In this document: positions 36,720 to 45,635 of the stretch, piece by piece
Layout: each line of letters starts with the position of its first letter
How positions within the stretch are numbered: position 1 is the stretch's first letter
Source of the DNA: Arminella tubonensis
Lineage (GTDB): Bacteria > Pseudomonadota > Alphaproteobacteria > Rhizobiales > Rhizobiaceae
Assembly: GCF_003240585.1 (NCBI RefSeq)
Contig: NZ_PCDP01000003.1
Coordinates: forward strand, 62,001 to 126,000
Direction: 5' to 3'
Length of the DNA stretch: 64,000 bases
Program-made: the position numbers and the translations under genes
The notes under the pieces: model-generated
What the model saw: only the letters and a program-made list of their open reading frames with translations
Told to the model about the DNA's origin: nothing
Databases searched by the model: none

Positions 36720-38226
36720 AGACGGCAGCCTCGATGGCATGAAGTGTGCAGTCGCGCGGCGTGAACCGGTTGGCGATCCGGCCTTTCGCCATATGCAGCA
36801 CACGGTCCGCATTGAAATAGACCTCCGGAACTTCGTCGGAGATCAGAATGATAGCAAGGCCGCTGTCGGCGAGCTTTGCGACGATGTCGAAGATACCGGC
36901 GCGGGCACCGACGTCGACACCCACTGTCGGCGCATCGAGAATGAGCAGCTTCGGATCCGTCGCCAGCCATTTGGCAATGGCGATACGCTGCTGGTTGCCG
37001 CCGGAAAGCGTCGAGATCGCATCGCTTTGCAGGCCGATCTTGACGCCGAGGTCCGCGATCCAGCGGGCAACGAGCTCGCGCTTGCTGCCATCCGACAGCA
37101 AACCATGCGAGGTGATCCGATCCAGCGAGGAGATCACCAGATTGTCGGCGATCGATTGCGGCTGGATGAGGCCGAGCGATAAGCGGTCCTCCGAGAGATA
37201 GGCGATGCCGGCGCCGATGGCGTCGCGGTTCGAAGAGAAACGGACCGGCTTGCCGTCGAGGCTGATCGTGCCCGATTGCGGCTTCAGCATCCCGAACAGA
37301 GACAGGGCCAGCTCGGTGCGGCCGGCGCCGAGCAGCCCGATGATCCCGAGCGTCTCACCGCGGCGAACCGTGAAAGAAATATCCTCGAACTGACCTTTGC
37401 GCGTGAGCCCTGAGACATCGAGCATGACCGGATTGGCTGTGATGTCCCGCACGCGAAGCGTTTGGTCGAAGGTTTTGCCGGTCATCAGCTCCGTGATGCG
37501 TGACTGCGTCATCCCGGTGGTCGGGTAGACGCCGACGAGAGCGCCATCCTTCAGGACCGTCAGCCGGCTCGAAATGGCTAGCACTTCAGCCAGTCGATGG
37601 CTCACGAACACGACCGCGACGCCGGAGGCCGAGAGCGTGTGAACTATACCGAGGAGATGATCGGTTTCCGATTGCGTTAGCGAGGCGGTCGGCTCATCCA
37701 TGAAGACGAGCTTGGCTTCGCCGACAAGTGCTCGGGCGATCGCGACGATCTGGCGCTGGGCGATCGGAAATTCCTTGAGCGGCAGGTCGACATCGAGCGT
37801 GACGCCGAGCCGGGCCAGCGCCTTGACCGCGGTTTCCCTCATTGTGTTGTAGTTGACAAAGCGGGGCCAGCGCCCGAGCAGGGTCTGAAAGGCGATATTC
37901 TCGGCAACGCTCATTTCCGGAAACAGGGCAAGATCCTGCCAGATGACCTGGATACCGGCTGCCTGTGCCGTCACCGGCGACATGTGCGAAAAGGTCTGGC
38001 CCTCGAACTCGATCTCAGCTCCCGGTTCCGGTCGATAGACACCGGTAATGATCTTGATCAGCGTGCTCTTGCCCGAGCCGTTTTCGCCGGCAAGGCAATG
38101 CACCTCGCCGGGGAGCACCCCGAAGCGGACATTGCGAAGCGCCTTGACCCCACCGAAGGTCATGTTGATGTTGCGCAGCGACAATAACGGCTTTTGACCG
38201 TCGTCCACGCTTGCCGGTACCGTCAT
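36712..38226 (-). CDS. Sugar ABC transporter ATPase (RbsA-type, two ABC domains)
   Basis: A roughly 504-residue duplicated ATPase. The first domain has GENGSGKSTLIKIITG, the helical part with QRQIVAIARAL, Walker B LVFMDEPTASLT and VSHRLAEV. The second has the degenerate P-loop GLLGAGRTELALSLFG, LSGGNQQRIAIAKWL, and LLILDAPTVGVD. In the second Walker B the usual Glu-Pro is Ala-Pro (DAPT), as is common in the less active half of CUT2 ATPases. I chose the ATG at 38226; another in-frame ATG is at 38259. Confidence 0.9.
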   Translation of the reverse strand: MTVPASVDDGQKPLLSLRNINMTFGGVKALRNVRFGVLPGEVHCLAGENGSGKSTLIKIITGVYRPEPGAEIEFEGQTFSHMSPVTAQAAGIQVIWQDLALFPEMSVAENIAFQTLLGRWPRFVNYNTMRETAVKALARLGVTLDVDLPLKEFPIAQRQIVAIARALVGEAKLVFMDEPTASLTQSETDHLLGIVHTLSASGVAVVFVSHRLAEVLAISSRLTVLKDGALVGVYPTTGMTQSRITELMTGKTFDQTLRVRDITANPVMLDVSGLTRKGQFEDISFTVRRGETLGIIGLLGAGRTELALSLFGMLKPQSGTISLDGKPVRFSSNRDAIGAGIAYLSEDRLSLGLIQPQSIADNLVISSLDRITSHGLLSDGSKRELVARWIADLGVKIGLQSDAISTLSGGNQQRIAIAKWLATDPKLLILDAPTVGVDVGARAGIFDIVAKLADSGLAIILISDEVPEVYFNADRVLHMAKGRIANRFTPRDCTLHAIEAAVYA

Positions 38227-38307
38227 TGTCCGGGGACCTATCGCTCGTCTAAAGGGCACCGCCGGGCCAGCCGAAGCCAGCCCAGCAGCCGGGAGAACTG
38301 CGGATGG

Positions 38308-39297
38308 TCACAGACCCATGGCGGCAAGGCCGGCGACCGTATCCTTGTTGATCGGCACTAGCTGATCGACAATGATATTGTGGTTCTTGAAATCGGGCTT
38401 GATCTTGCCAAGGCCTTCGATTTCTTCGCCGTCCTTCAACTCTCCGCCCTTCATCAGCCGGTCGGCGAGCGTGACGAACACTTCGCCCGCTTGCTTCGGA
38501 TTCCACATATAGCCGCCGGAAATCGCGTCGCTCATCAAAAGCTTCTGCCCCTGTCCTGGCGAAAAGGGTCCGAGCACGAAGATCTTTCCGATCTTGCGGC
38601 GCTCTTCGACCGCTCGTCCGGCGCCGATCGGGCCCTGGCTGCCGAAGGCAAGGAACCCTGTCAAGTTTGGATGCGCGGAAATAAGATCGAGTGCCGTGCT
38701 GCGGCTCTTATCGACGTCTTCCGCCACACCGTAGCGATCCCCGACAGCCTTCATGTCAGGATAGTTCTTCTTGAGATAGGCGATGGCTGCATCCGCCCAG
38801 GCGTTATGTAGCGGCACCGTCAGCGAACCGACAAAGACGGCATATTCGCCCTTGCCGCCCATCTTCTCGGCCAGCAGCTTGCCGTAGGCTTCACCAAAGC
38901 CGACTGACGAAGCGAGCTCGAAATCCCAGTCGGCACCCTTCTGGCTCGGCGATTCATGGGTGATGACGATGATGCCCTGCTCTTTGGCCTTGGTCAGCAC
39001 GGGTTCAAGCACCTTGGCATCGTTCGGGACGACGCCGATGACCTTTACGCCTTGCGCGATCAAATCCTCGATGGCGCGGACCTGCAGCGCTGGGTCTGCG
39101 CTCGTCGGCCCGATCATGAAGGCATCGACGCCCAGCTTGGCGCCGCGTTCCTTGATGCCTGCCTCCATGGCGTTGAACCAAGGGATACCGCCGATCTTGA
39201 CCACAACGCCGACCTTGCCGGTATCAGCGGCAATAGCGGCAAATGAGACACCAAGCGACAACGTCGCGACGAGCGCCGCGATTATAAACTTCTTCAT
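38308..39297 (-). CDS. Sugar ABC transporter substrate-binding protein (CUT2)
   Basis: A 329-residue periplasmic binding protein from ATG 39297. The signal peptide is MKKFIIAALVATLSLGVSFAAIAAD. VGVVVKIGGIPWFNAMEAGIKERGAKLGVDAFMIGPTSAD and LIAQGVKVIGVVPNDAKVLEP put it with the LsrB/RhaS-like type 1 binding proteins rather than RbsB itself. The ligand cannot be read; a pentose, rhamnose-like sugar or AI-2-like furanose is possible. First gene of a five-gene operon ending in the epimerase. Confidence 0.88.
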   Translation of the reverse strand: MKKFIIAALVATLSLGVSFAAIAADTGKVGVVVKIGGIPWFNAMEAGIKERGAKLGVDAFMIGPTSADPALQVRAIEDLIAQGVKVIGVVPNDAKVLEPVLTKAKEQGIIVITHESPSQKGADWDFELASSVGFGEAYGKLLAEKMGGKGEYAVFVGSLTVPLHNAWADAAIAYLKKNYPDMKAVGDRYGVAEDVDKSRSTALDLISAHPNLTGFLAFGSQGPIGAGRAVEERRKIGKIFVLGPFSPGQGQKLLMSDAISGGYMWNPKQAGEVFVTLADRLMKGGELKDGEEIEGLGKIKPDFKNHNIIVDQLVPINKDTVAGLAAMGL

Positions 39298-39451
39298 GTT
39301 GATTCCTCCTCCGAAACGTTTCTTGCTGGGAAAACCCAAGCCGCCATCGCTGACGGTTCTTGAAACTCGTCGAGCCGATGCAGGAAATCCCACCTCCGGT
39401 TGATCGCCTCCTCAAACGATGCATCAATAGCGCACAATCGATATTTCTAAT

Positions 39452-39471
39452 TTGCACAATCGATGGTGCAA
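39452..39471. promoter_or_regulatory. LacI-type operator between the sugar ABC operon and its regulator
   Basis: TTGCACAATCGATGGTGCAA is a 20-base palindrome with only one mismatched pair, and it has the central CG typical of LacI-family sites. It lies in the divergent promoter region, about 70 bases before the regulator start. A related half-site (GCACAATCGAT) is at 39432-39442. Confidence 0.6.
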
Positions 39472-39539
39472 TCACTATTGGTTAGAACTAAGCTTTCGTC
39501 AAGAGGGTTTTGGAACTAGGCAGAACGGGAGGAGACAAC

Positions 39540-40598
39540 ATGCGCCAAGGCAAGAAGAAAGCCACGATCTACGACCTCTCGGTTCTGTCGGGATGCTCCG
39601 CCTCGACTGTCAGCGCCGTTCTCAACGGCTCCTGGCGCAAGCGCCGCATCAAGGAAAGCACCGCGCAGCTCATTCAGGGTCTGGCGGAGCGGCATCAATA
39701 CACCGCCAATCTCCAGGCCAGAGGCCTGCGAAGCTCGCGCTCAGGCCTCGTCGGCCTGCTGCTGCCGGTGCACGACAATCGATATTTCTCCTCCATGGCG
39801 CAGACGTTCGAGGCAGAGGTCCGCAGCCACGGAAAATGCCCCATTGTCGTCAGCGCCTGTCGTGATCCGGAAGAGGAGCGCGCGACCGTAGAGACGCTGA
39901 TCTCCTATTCGATCGACGAGCTGTTCATTGCCGGTGCGACCGATCCCGACAGTATCCACACCTTGTGCGAGGCAGCGGGCATCCGGCACATCAACATCGA
40001 CCTGCCGGGAACAAGGGCGCCCTCAGTCATCAGCGACAATTACGAAGGAGCGCGAATGCTGACTTCAGCCATCATCGAGCATTTCCATTCCGCCGAAGCA
40101 TTGAAGCCCAAGGAGCTGTTTCTCTTCGGCGGCCGCAACGACCACGCAAGTCGAGAGCGCATCAGGGGCTTCCGCGACACCAAGATCGAGATGCTTGGGG
40201 CTGATGCGGATGACTGCATCCAGCCAACAGGCTACTCTCCCAACATGACGCAAAAGGCATTCGAGGCATTTTACGAGCGCGAGGGAAAGCTTCCCCGCGG
40301 ACTGTTCATCAACTCTTCGATCAATTTCGAAGGCCTGCTGCGCTTCATGGGCCAACACCCCCACGAGACCTTTGCGGACATCGTCGTTGGCTGTTACGAC
40401 TACGACCCGTTTGCTTCGTTCCTGCCCTTCCCCGTGCTGATGATCAGGCAGAATACGGAGGGGATGCTGGCAAAGGCTTTCGAGCTTATGGCGGAAACCC
40501 GGCCCGCGCCGCAGATCTATCTGATCCAGCCGGAACTCATCATGCCGCGTATGGCGCTCACCGGCCCGCTCGACGACATCAAGGACATCGATGGCTAG
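39540..40598 (+). CDS. LacI-family transcriptional regulator
   Basis: A 352-residue regulator. The N-terminal helix-turn-helix is ATIYDLSVLSGCSASTVSAVLNGSWRKRRI (residues about 8-37), followed by hinge and a sugar-binding core (SRSGLVGLLLPVHDNRYFSSMAQTFEAEV). GGGAGGAG before the ATG at 39540 sets the start. The usual hinge is altered (QARGLRSSRSGLVG). Divergence from the sugar ABC operon and the palindrome between them point to control of that operon by an imported sugar or its phosphate. Confidence 0.9.
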   Translation: MRQGKKKATIYDLSVLSGCSASTVSAVLNGSWRKRRIKESTAQLIQGLAERHQYTANLQARGLRSSRSGLVGLLLPVHDNRYFSSMAQTFEAEVRSHGKCPIVVSACRDPEEERATVETLISYSIDELFIAGATDPDSIHTLCEAAGIRHINIDLPGTRAPSVISDNYEGARMLTSAIIEHFHSAEALKPKELFLFGGRNDHASRERIRGFRDTKIEMLGADADDCIQPTGYSPNMTQKAFEAFYEREGKLPRGLFINSSINFEGLLRFMGQHPHETFADIVVGCYDYDPFASFLPFPVLMIRQNTEGMLAKAFELMAETRPAPQIYLIQPELIMPRMALTGPLDDIKDIDG

Positions 40599-40609
40599 AG
40601 ATCCGCCAG

Positions 40610-41174
40610 CTACGCCGGATAATCCGGGTTGGGAACAACCTTCGCCACACCACCGGCCTCGATCACCCGCTTCCGCATCCCCTTGCTGAGGATCTCGCCA
40701 TAGTCCTGGCCCGAAGGCGTGTTGCCGACCCAGACGAAGATAAGCTTTTCGGGTCCGGTGTTGACCGAGCGATGGGCCCAATCCGGTGGGGTGGATGCGC
40801 ATGTCCCCGGGCGCATCTCGACCGTGGCGGTTTCGCCATCCCGAGATTCCAGTGGAGAATGCCCTCGCCGCTCTGCGTGTAGTAGACCTTGCCCATATCC
40901 CGCCGCGCGTGAAAGTGGCCGCGCGTCATATAGAACTCGTCGCCGACCTTTCCCGGGTTCATGATCGTCGTGCCGAAGAAGAGATCACTTCCCTCCTTTC
41001 GGTACTCGACCACCTCGTAGACGATGGGATCGTTATTGCGTGATACGCCCTGTTCGAGAGCACTGCCGCGCGGAATATTCCACGCAATTGGCTGAGGCGC
41101 TTTGTATATCGTCCAGTGAAAGGCGAAACCGATCCGGTTGTCCCGTCAATGGCGACAGCCTCCGGCCAAAGCAT
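40610..41174 (-). pseudogene. pgi: Cupin-type glucose-6-phosphate isomerase, two frameshifts
   Basis: Three frames in a row together make one cupin phosphoglucose isomerase of about 188 residues. The N-terminal piece from ATG 41174 has AIDGTTGSVSPFTGRYTKRLSQLRGIF. The second, shifted near 41070, has NNDPIVYEVVEYRKEGSDLFFGTT and MNPGKVGDEFYMTRGHFH, with the metal-binding histidines. The third, shifted near 40850, has ETATVEMRPGTCASTPPDWAHRSVNTG and ends at the TAG at 40610. A ribosome site (GAGGAGGGAT) still precedes the start. Either the gene is decayed or the assembly has indels; two in 560 bases favours decay. It lies just downstream of dhaK. Confidence 0.8.
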
Positions 41175-41208
41175 GCTTTATCCCTCCTCGCCTGTTGCCG
41201 AACAGCCT

Positions 41209-42213
41209 TCAACACCTCTCTTCATTGCCCCATCTCAACGCGGCCGTGTGAACCGGCGCGTCCCAGAGCGCGAATTGTCCCTCGTTTAGAACAGCAAGAG
41301 TAATGGATACGCCTTGCATGTCGAGCGACGTGACAAACGTACCCACCAGCGAGCGTGCAATTTCGACGCCGGCAGCCTCGAACATGCGCCTTGCAAGGCC
41401 GTACATTAGGTAAAGCTCGGCCGGCGGCGTGCCGCCGAGGCCATTTACCAGCAGCAACGCTCGCCCGGTCAAATGGGAACCGCAAGCCGCCAGTATTTCA
41501 TCGCACATCGCGCGCGCGGCGGCTTCGGCCCCCGAATAGACCTGCCGTGAACGACCTGCTTCTCCGTGTATGCCAACGCCGATCTCCATCTCATCCGGAC
41601 CGAGGGTAAATGTCGGCCGGCGAAGCTCCGGGACGCTGGCGCCGCGCAAAGCGACGCCCATTGTGAAAATGCGCTCTGCCAATTCCGTTCCCAACGAACG
41701 CAAAGCCTGAAGCGACATGCCGCGCTCGGCCGCTGCGCCCAGGAGTTTCTCGGTCACCATGGTGCCGGCAACGCCGCGCTTCCCGGTTTTCTTGGAATGA
41801 CGGCTTGCAACGTCGTCGCCAACGAACAACATTTCCACATCATGCCGATCTTTCGCGGCTTCGGCTGCCATTTCGAAATTCATGATGTCGCCATCATAAT
41901 TCTTGACGATCAGCAGGCACCCGCCACCCGTGTCGGTCGTCTCGATCGCGGCGAGGATCTGGTCCGGCGTAGGCGACGTGAATATATGGCCCGTGCATGC
42001 GGCGTCGAGCATTCCGTGACCGACGAAACCGACGTGCAAGGGCTCGTGCCCGGCTCCGCCTCCCGATATCAGTGCAGGTTTCCCCGGCTTCAGCGAGCGG
42101 CGGGTAATGCATTTGCGCTGCGGGCAAAACATCAGAATGTCTTCATGAGCAGCGACGAACCCTTCCAGGCTCTCTGCCACCATGGTGTCGGCCCTGTTCA
42201 TGAATTTTTTCAT
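41209..42213 (-). CDS. dhaK: Dihydroxyacetone kinase subunit DhaK (PTS-dependent type)
   Basis: A 334-residue substrate-binding subunit of dihydroxyacetone kinase. SGGGAGHEPLHVGFVGHGML holds the active-site His region and GVGIHGEAG the histidine that binds the carbonyl substrate covalently. KNYDGDIMNFEMAAE and DDVASRHSKKTGKRGVAGTM are family-typical. GTG 42216 directly precedes the chosen ATG 42213. DhaK here ends an operon with dhaL, EIIA, HPr and EI, so phosphate should flow from PEP. The true substrate could be another short ketose or polyol. Confidence 0.92.
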   Translation of the reverse strand: MKKFMNRADTMVAESLEGFVAAHEDILMFCPQRKCITRRSLKPGKPALISGGGAGHEPLHVGFVGHGMLDAACTGHIFTSPTPDQILAAIETTDTGGGCLLIVKNYDGDIMNFEMAAEAAKDRHDVEMLFVGDDVASRHSKKTGKRGVAGTMVTEKLLGAAAERGMSLQALRSLGTELAERIFTMGVALRGASVPELRRPTFTLGPDEMEIGVGIHGEAGRSRQVYSGAEAAARAMCDEILAACGSHLTGRALLLVNGLGGTPPAELYLMYGLARRMFEAAGVEIARSLVGTFVTSLDMQGVSITLAVLNEGQFALWDAPVHTAALRWGNEERC

Positions 42214-42256
42214 CACGCCCCCGACATCGATCCTAAACTCGCAAACTCATTCCGGT

Positions 42257-42667
42257 CTACTCTCCGCTCTCCGAAAGCCGGGCCATTTTCAGGATAAACT
42301 CCTCTATTGCCTCATCAAACATTCGATTTTTCTTCTCGTTGCCAAAGTCAGGCACCGTCAGCGACATCTGCCGGACGCCATCCCGTGTGGCCAGATCCGG
42401 AAGCCTTCCAGGGTGGGCCAGTTGATAGGCCTTCAGGAAGCGCTCCTGCTCCGCGGGGCTGAAGTGGCAGACCTTGAAAATAGTCGGCAGATGCCGGGCC
42501 GGCAGCGGGGTAGAATAGGTCGGGCTGGTAATCTGCGTTACGAAGCTGCGATGCTTGCCCAGCGCATCGGCAAGCCGCTGCCGTGTTCCAGACGGACGCA
42601 TGTCGATGATGCCCAACAGGATAATCTTGTAGTCGACAATCGTCGATTCTGTTGGGTCTCGCGCCAT
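42257..42667 (-). CDS. Small HTH-like protein inside the kinase operon
   Basis: A 136-residue protein starting at ATG 42667, where it overlaps the EI stop. An XRE-like helical segment can be read in GTRQRLADALGKHRSFVTQITSP (about residues 28-50), followed by PLPARHLPTIFKVCHFSPAEQERFLKAY, where a helix-turn-helix continuation would be. The remainder is hydrophilic. I do not recognise a named family. Its place between ptsI and dhaK suggests that it regulates this operon, which is inference. No other regulator gene occurs in the operon. Confidence 0.7.
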   Translation of the reverse strand: MARDPTESTIVDYKIILLGIIDMRPSGTRQRLADALGKHRSFVTQITSPTYSTPLPARHLPTIFKVCHFSPAEQERFLKAYQLAHPGRLPDLATRDGVRQMSLTVPDFGNEKKNRMFDEAIEEFILKMARLSESGE

Positions 42668-42668
42668 G

Positions 42669-44282
42669 TCAATCAGCTGCCGTCTGTGGTGCATTTGCAT
42701 TCAGCGCTCTTATGGCTGATTTCACCGCCATCAAGCGCGACGGGGTGACGGAAAAATGGCGCAGTCCGCACTTCAGCAGACTTCCGAGGCATGCGGGATC
42801 GCTCGCCATGTCGCCGCAGATGCTGACCGGCCGGCTCATACTGTCAATGCCCTTCAAGCTCGCAGCGATCAGACGATAAATCGCAGGCGGCGCTTCTGCA
42901 TGCAGACCTGCCACGGCAGGATTATCGCGTGCGGCCGCGACAAGATATTGACCGAGATCATTGGTGCCGAAGGAGAAGAAATCGGCTTTATAGAATGTCT
43001 CGAGCATCAGCGCCGCAGCCGGTACCTCGACCATCATTCCCAGAGGCGGCACAGGGTGGAACTTGCCACCTATTGACAGTAGATCGGCCTCCTCCTTGAG
43101 GATCGCCGCTGCCGCATCGACTTCGGCGGGAATTGTCACCATCGGCAACATGATCCGCAGCTGCCCGAACGCCGCCGCCCGCAGTAGAGCCCGGGCCTGC
43201 ACCCGCAAAATCTCCGGCTTGGACAACAGAAGGCGGACGCCGCGCAGGCCGAGGAAAGAGCCGTGTTCACCGGCGATCGTCGGAAAGGCCTTGTCGCCGC
43301 CGAGATCGAACAGTCTGATGACGACCGGTTTTTGCTGCGCCCATTCAAGAATGCGGCGATAGGCAGCAAACTGTTCCTCCTCGTTGAAGATGTCGGACGG
43401 GCTCGATAGCAGGAACTCCGTCCGTAACAGTCCGACACCCGCCGTGGTCGTCGGATCAAGGCGGTCGAGTTCGGACAGTACACTGATGTTGACCGATACC
43501 TGGACTGGAATTCCATCGGCGGTTTCCACCTTGCCGGCATCCGATCGATGGTGAGCATCAGGTGAAGTTCCGGGCCTGCCCCGATTTGATAAACTGGGTG
43601 TCATGTCGGCAGGCTGCGGGTCGGTTATCACGCTGCCGCTGCTTCCATCGACGAGAAGGATCTCTTCGGGGCCAAGTTCGATCGGCCCGATCCCCGTCAC
43701 CATTGGGACGCTTCGAGCACGGGCCAGCGTTGCGACATGGCTGGCGGTGCTACCGTTGAACAACACGATGCCGCCGCCATCGCTCCAATCGTGGGCCAGA
43801 AACAGGCTCGGTTCGATATCGCGGCCAACATAGATCGACCCTGCGGGAAACGTACTCGTCGGCCTGCCCATCATGATGTCGAGGACGCGATTTTTCATGT
43901 CGATGACATCGACCGCACGGGCGCCCATCAGTTCATCATCCGACCCCTGGAAACCGGTAATGAAGCTGTCCATGGTGCCAATCCAGGCGATGGCTGCGTC
44001 CTCCCCCTTGCCGATGCGCTCGGCCGCCATATCGAAGAGCGTCGGATCGCGCAGCATCTCGATCTGAAAATCCAGAATGGCCGCGTCATTCGTTGGCGTT
44101 GCATCGGCCAGAGACTGTATGGCTGAGATGGCGGTTTTGATCGCCTGTGCAAGCGGCTCTACACCGAGGAGGCCTGCCGGATGATCCGAAATATCCGGCT
44201 CCATACGCCGCACGAGGGCCGCGGGGCCGACCGCAATCCCCGCCGAGGCACCTATGCCGAAAGACCTACGCTGTCCCGTCAT
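42669..44282 (-). CDS. ptsI: PTS enzyme I (phosphoenolpyruvate-protein phosphotransferase)
   Basis: A 537-residue full-length EI that takes phosphate from PEP and passes it to HPr. The phosphohistidine lies in LFNGSTASHVATLARA (His near residue 182). The PEP-binding half has GVGLLRTEFLL, IRLFDLGGDKAFP, GLRGVRLLL, FFSFGTNDLGQYLVAAAR and the cysteine loop VSICGDMASDP. It starts inside the end of the HPr gene (ATG 44282, with AGGA upstream). This is a dedicated copy, unlike the EI-Ntr fused to a GAF domain that Rhizobiales use elsewhere. Confidence 0.93.
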   Translation of the reverse strand: MTGQRRSFGIGASAGIAVGPAALVRRMEPDISDHPAGLLGVEPLAQAIKTAISAIQSLADATPTNDAAILDFQIEMLRDPTLFDMAAERIGKGEDAAIAWIGTMDSFITGFQGSDDELMGARAVDVIDMKNRVLDIMMGRPTSTFPAGSIYVGRDIEPSLFLAHDWSDGGGIVLFNGSTASHVATLARARSVPMVTGIGPIELGPEEILLVDGSSGSVITDPQPADMTPSLSNRGRPGTSPDAHHRSDAGKVETADGIPVQVSVNISVLSELDRLDPTTTAGVGLLRTEFLLSSPSDIFNEEEQFAAYRRILEWAQQKPVVIRLFDLGGDKAFPTIAGEHGSFLGLRGVRLLLSKPEILRVQARALLRAAAFGQLRIMLPMVTIPAEVDAAAAILKEEADLLSIGGKFHPVPPLGMMVEVPAAALMLETFYKADFFSFGTNDLGQYLVAAARDNPAVAGLHAEAPPAIYRLIAASLKGIDSMSRPVSICGDMASDPACLGSLLKCGLRHFSVTPSRLMAVKSAIRALNANAPQTAAD

Positions 44283-44610
44283 CGCCCATATCCTCATCGA
44301 AATTGCGCTCGATCAGATGCCGCAATGCTGCGACGGCTTCGCCTCCCCTGCTTCCTTCCGCTCGAATCTTGAGTATCGAACCTTTGCGTATCTTTGCGCC
44401 GATGATTTTGACGATGCTCTTGCCGTTCAGCCACGCGCCGCTGCCATTGACCTCGATCTCGATCGTGCATGGAAAGGACTTGGCCAGACGCGTAAACGTC
44501 ACCGAGGGCCGCGCATGAAGTCCAACCTGGTGCGTGACCTCGACCTCCGCCTGCCATCGCGTGGAAAGGTCGGTCATGTCAGGACTATCTGTTTTTGACC
44601 GGCCTACCAT
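44266..44610 (-). CDS. HPr-like phosphocarrier protein
   Basis: A 114-residue HPr. VTHQVGLHARPSVTFTRLAKSF carries the phosphorylated His (His32 from this start), and NGKSIVKIIGAKIRKGS corresponds to the Ser46 region. An N-terminal extension of about 15 residues and an acidic C-terminus (NFDEDMGDDGTA) are unusual. The ATG at 44610 overlaps the EIIA stop (TAATG). It carries phosphate between EI and the EIIA encoded upstream. Confidence 0.92.
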   Translation of the reverse strand: MVGRSKTDSPDMTDLSTRWQAEVEVTHQVGLHARPSVTFTRLAKSFPCTIEIEVNGSGAWLNGKSIVKIIGAKIRKGSILKIRAEGSRGGEAVAALRHLIERNFDEDMGDDGTA

Positions 44611-45008
44611 TACGGGGACAATTCCTCCGCCGTCAGAACCACCCGGGCAAGCGAGGCTCCGCCAGATGCCTCGGTCGCAGCAATCACGGCGCCCTCGACA
44701 AGCGGAGCGTTGCAGATAATGGCGCGCGGCGACCGCGCCTCACCGAGCATCTCGATTGCCATTTCACTATTGGTTTCGGCGCCGCCCAAATCGACGAAGA
44801 CGGCAACGCCCGCATCCGACCACGCAGCTTCTATGGCAGAGAGAATGTCTGCTGTGTTGGTGCCAAGCCCCCCTTCCGAATTGCCGCCGCACCAGGCAAG
44901 CGGTACGCAATCGCCAACCATCTGCCGCACCATGTCGGCCGTCCCGCGGGCGACAAGGGGCGAGTGCGATACGATGACGATGCCGACATTTTTCGCCTTG
45001 TCGCTCAT
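44610..45008 (-). CDS. dhaM: DhaM-type EIIA-Man domain protein
   Basis: A 132-residue EIIA of the mannose/dihydroxyacetone type. NVGIVIVSHSPLVARGTADMVRQM has the phosphohistidine (His15). GTNTADILSAIEAAWSDAGVAVFVDLGGAETNSEMAIEML is the continuation that defines DhaM. In E. coli DhaM this domain is fused to HPr and part of EI; here it stands alone. It hands phosphate to the ADP held on DhaL. Its start overlaps the dhaL stop by four bases. Confidence 0.92.
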   Translation of the reverse strand: MSDKAKNVGIVIVSHSPLVARGTADMVRQMVGDCVPLAWCGGNSEGGLGTNTADILSAIEAAWSDAGVAVFVDLGGAETNSEMAIEMLGEARSPRAIICNAPLVEGAVIAATEASGGASLARVVLTAEELSP

Positions 45009-45631
45009 GAATGTTCCTGCTCCATCAACACTCCGCAGATCGCAGTCGTCAGCAAGGCACAGCTGGAGGCGCCGGGATCGATATGGCCGATCGAGCGCTC
45101 TCCCAGATAAGAGGCCCGACCGCGCATCGCTTTCATGCCGAGGGTCCGTTCTGCCGCTCTTTGCGCTTCCTGTGCAATGCCGCTGAAACTCGCCCGACCC
45201 GCAATTTCCGCTTCAATTGGATACAAGACGTCGAGCAGGGTCTTGTCGCCGACATCGCAGCGACCTCGATGTGCAACGGCATCAACCGCCTGTCTGAAGA
45301 CCCAGGCAAAACCGCCGCCTTCCACGCCATGCATGAATTTCCTTCCAAGCTCGATCAATAACGTTCCATAGAGCGGACCGGAGGCCCCGCCGATGTTTTC
45401 CACCAGCAATCTTCCTGTCTTTTCCAATGCCTCTGCCATCGGCAAAAGAGCAAGTTCCTCGCGGTGTGCATGGACCGCTTCACATCCACGACGCATGTTC
45501 GTTCCGTGGTCCCCGTCGCCGATTTCCCTGTCGAGCTCGCTGAGATAGTCCGCGTTCGCGGCGATAGCCGCGCGGCAGGCGTCGATCATGCCGCAGATCA
45601 ACAGGGGGTTTGGCAACGACGCATCAACCAT
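45005..45631 (-). CDS. dhaL: Dihydroxyacetone kinase ADP-binding subunit DhaL
   Basis: A 208-residue DhaL. LDREIGDGDHGTNMRRG holds the Asp residues that bind the two Mg ions and the nucleotide. GGASGPLYGTLLIELGRKF and GDKTLLDVLYPIEAEI are diagnostic, and SYLGERSIGHIDPGASS closes the family signature. ATG 45631 lies four bases after the stop of the ATP-type kinase gene. In PTS-dependent systems its bound ADP is rephosphorylated by DhaM and phosphate is passed to the substrate on DhaK. Confidence 0.93.
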   Translation of the reverse strand: MVDASLPNPLLICGMIDACRAAIAANADYLSELDREIGDGDHGTNMRRGCEAVHAHREELALLPMAEALEKTGRLLVENIGGASGPLYGTLLIELGRKFMHGVEGGGFAWVFRQAVDAVAHRGRCDVGDKTLLDVLYPIEAEIAGRASFSGIAQEAQRAAERTLGMKAMRGRASYLGERSIGHIDPGASSCALLTTAICGVLMEQEHS

Positions 45632-45635
45632 CCGT

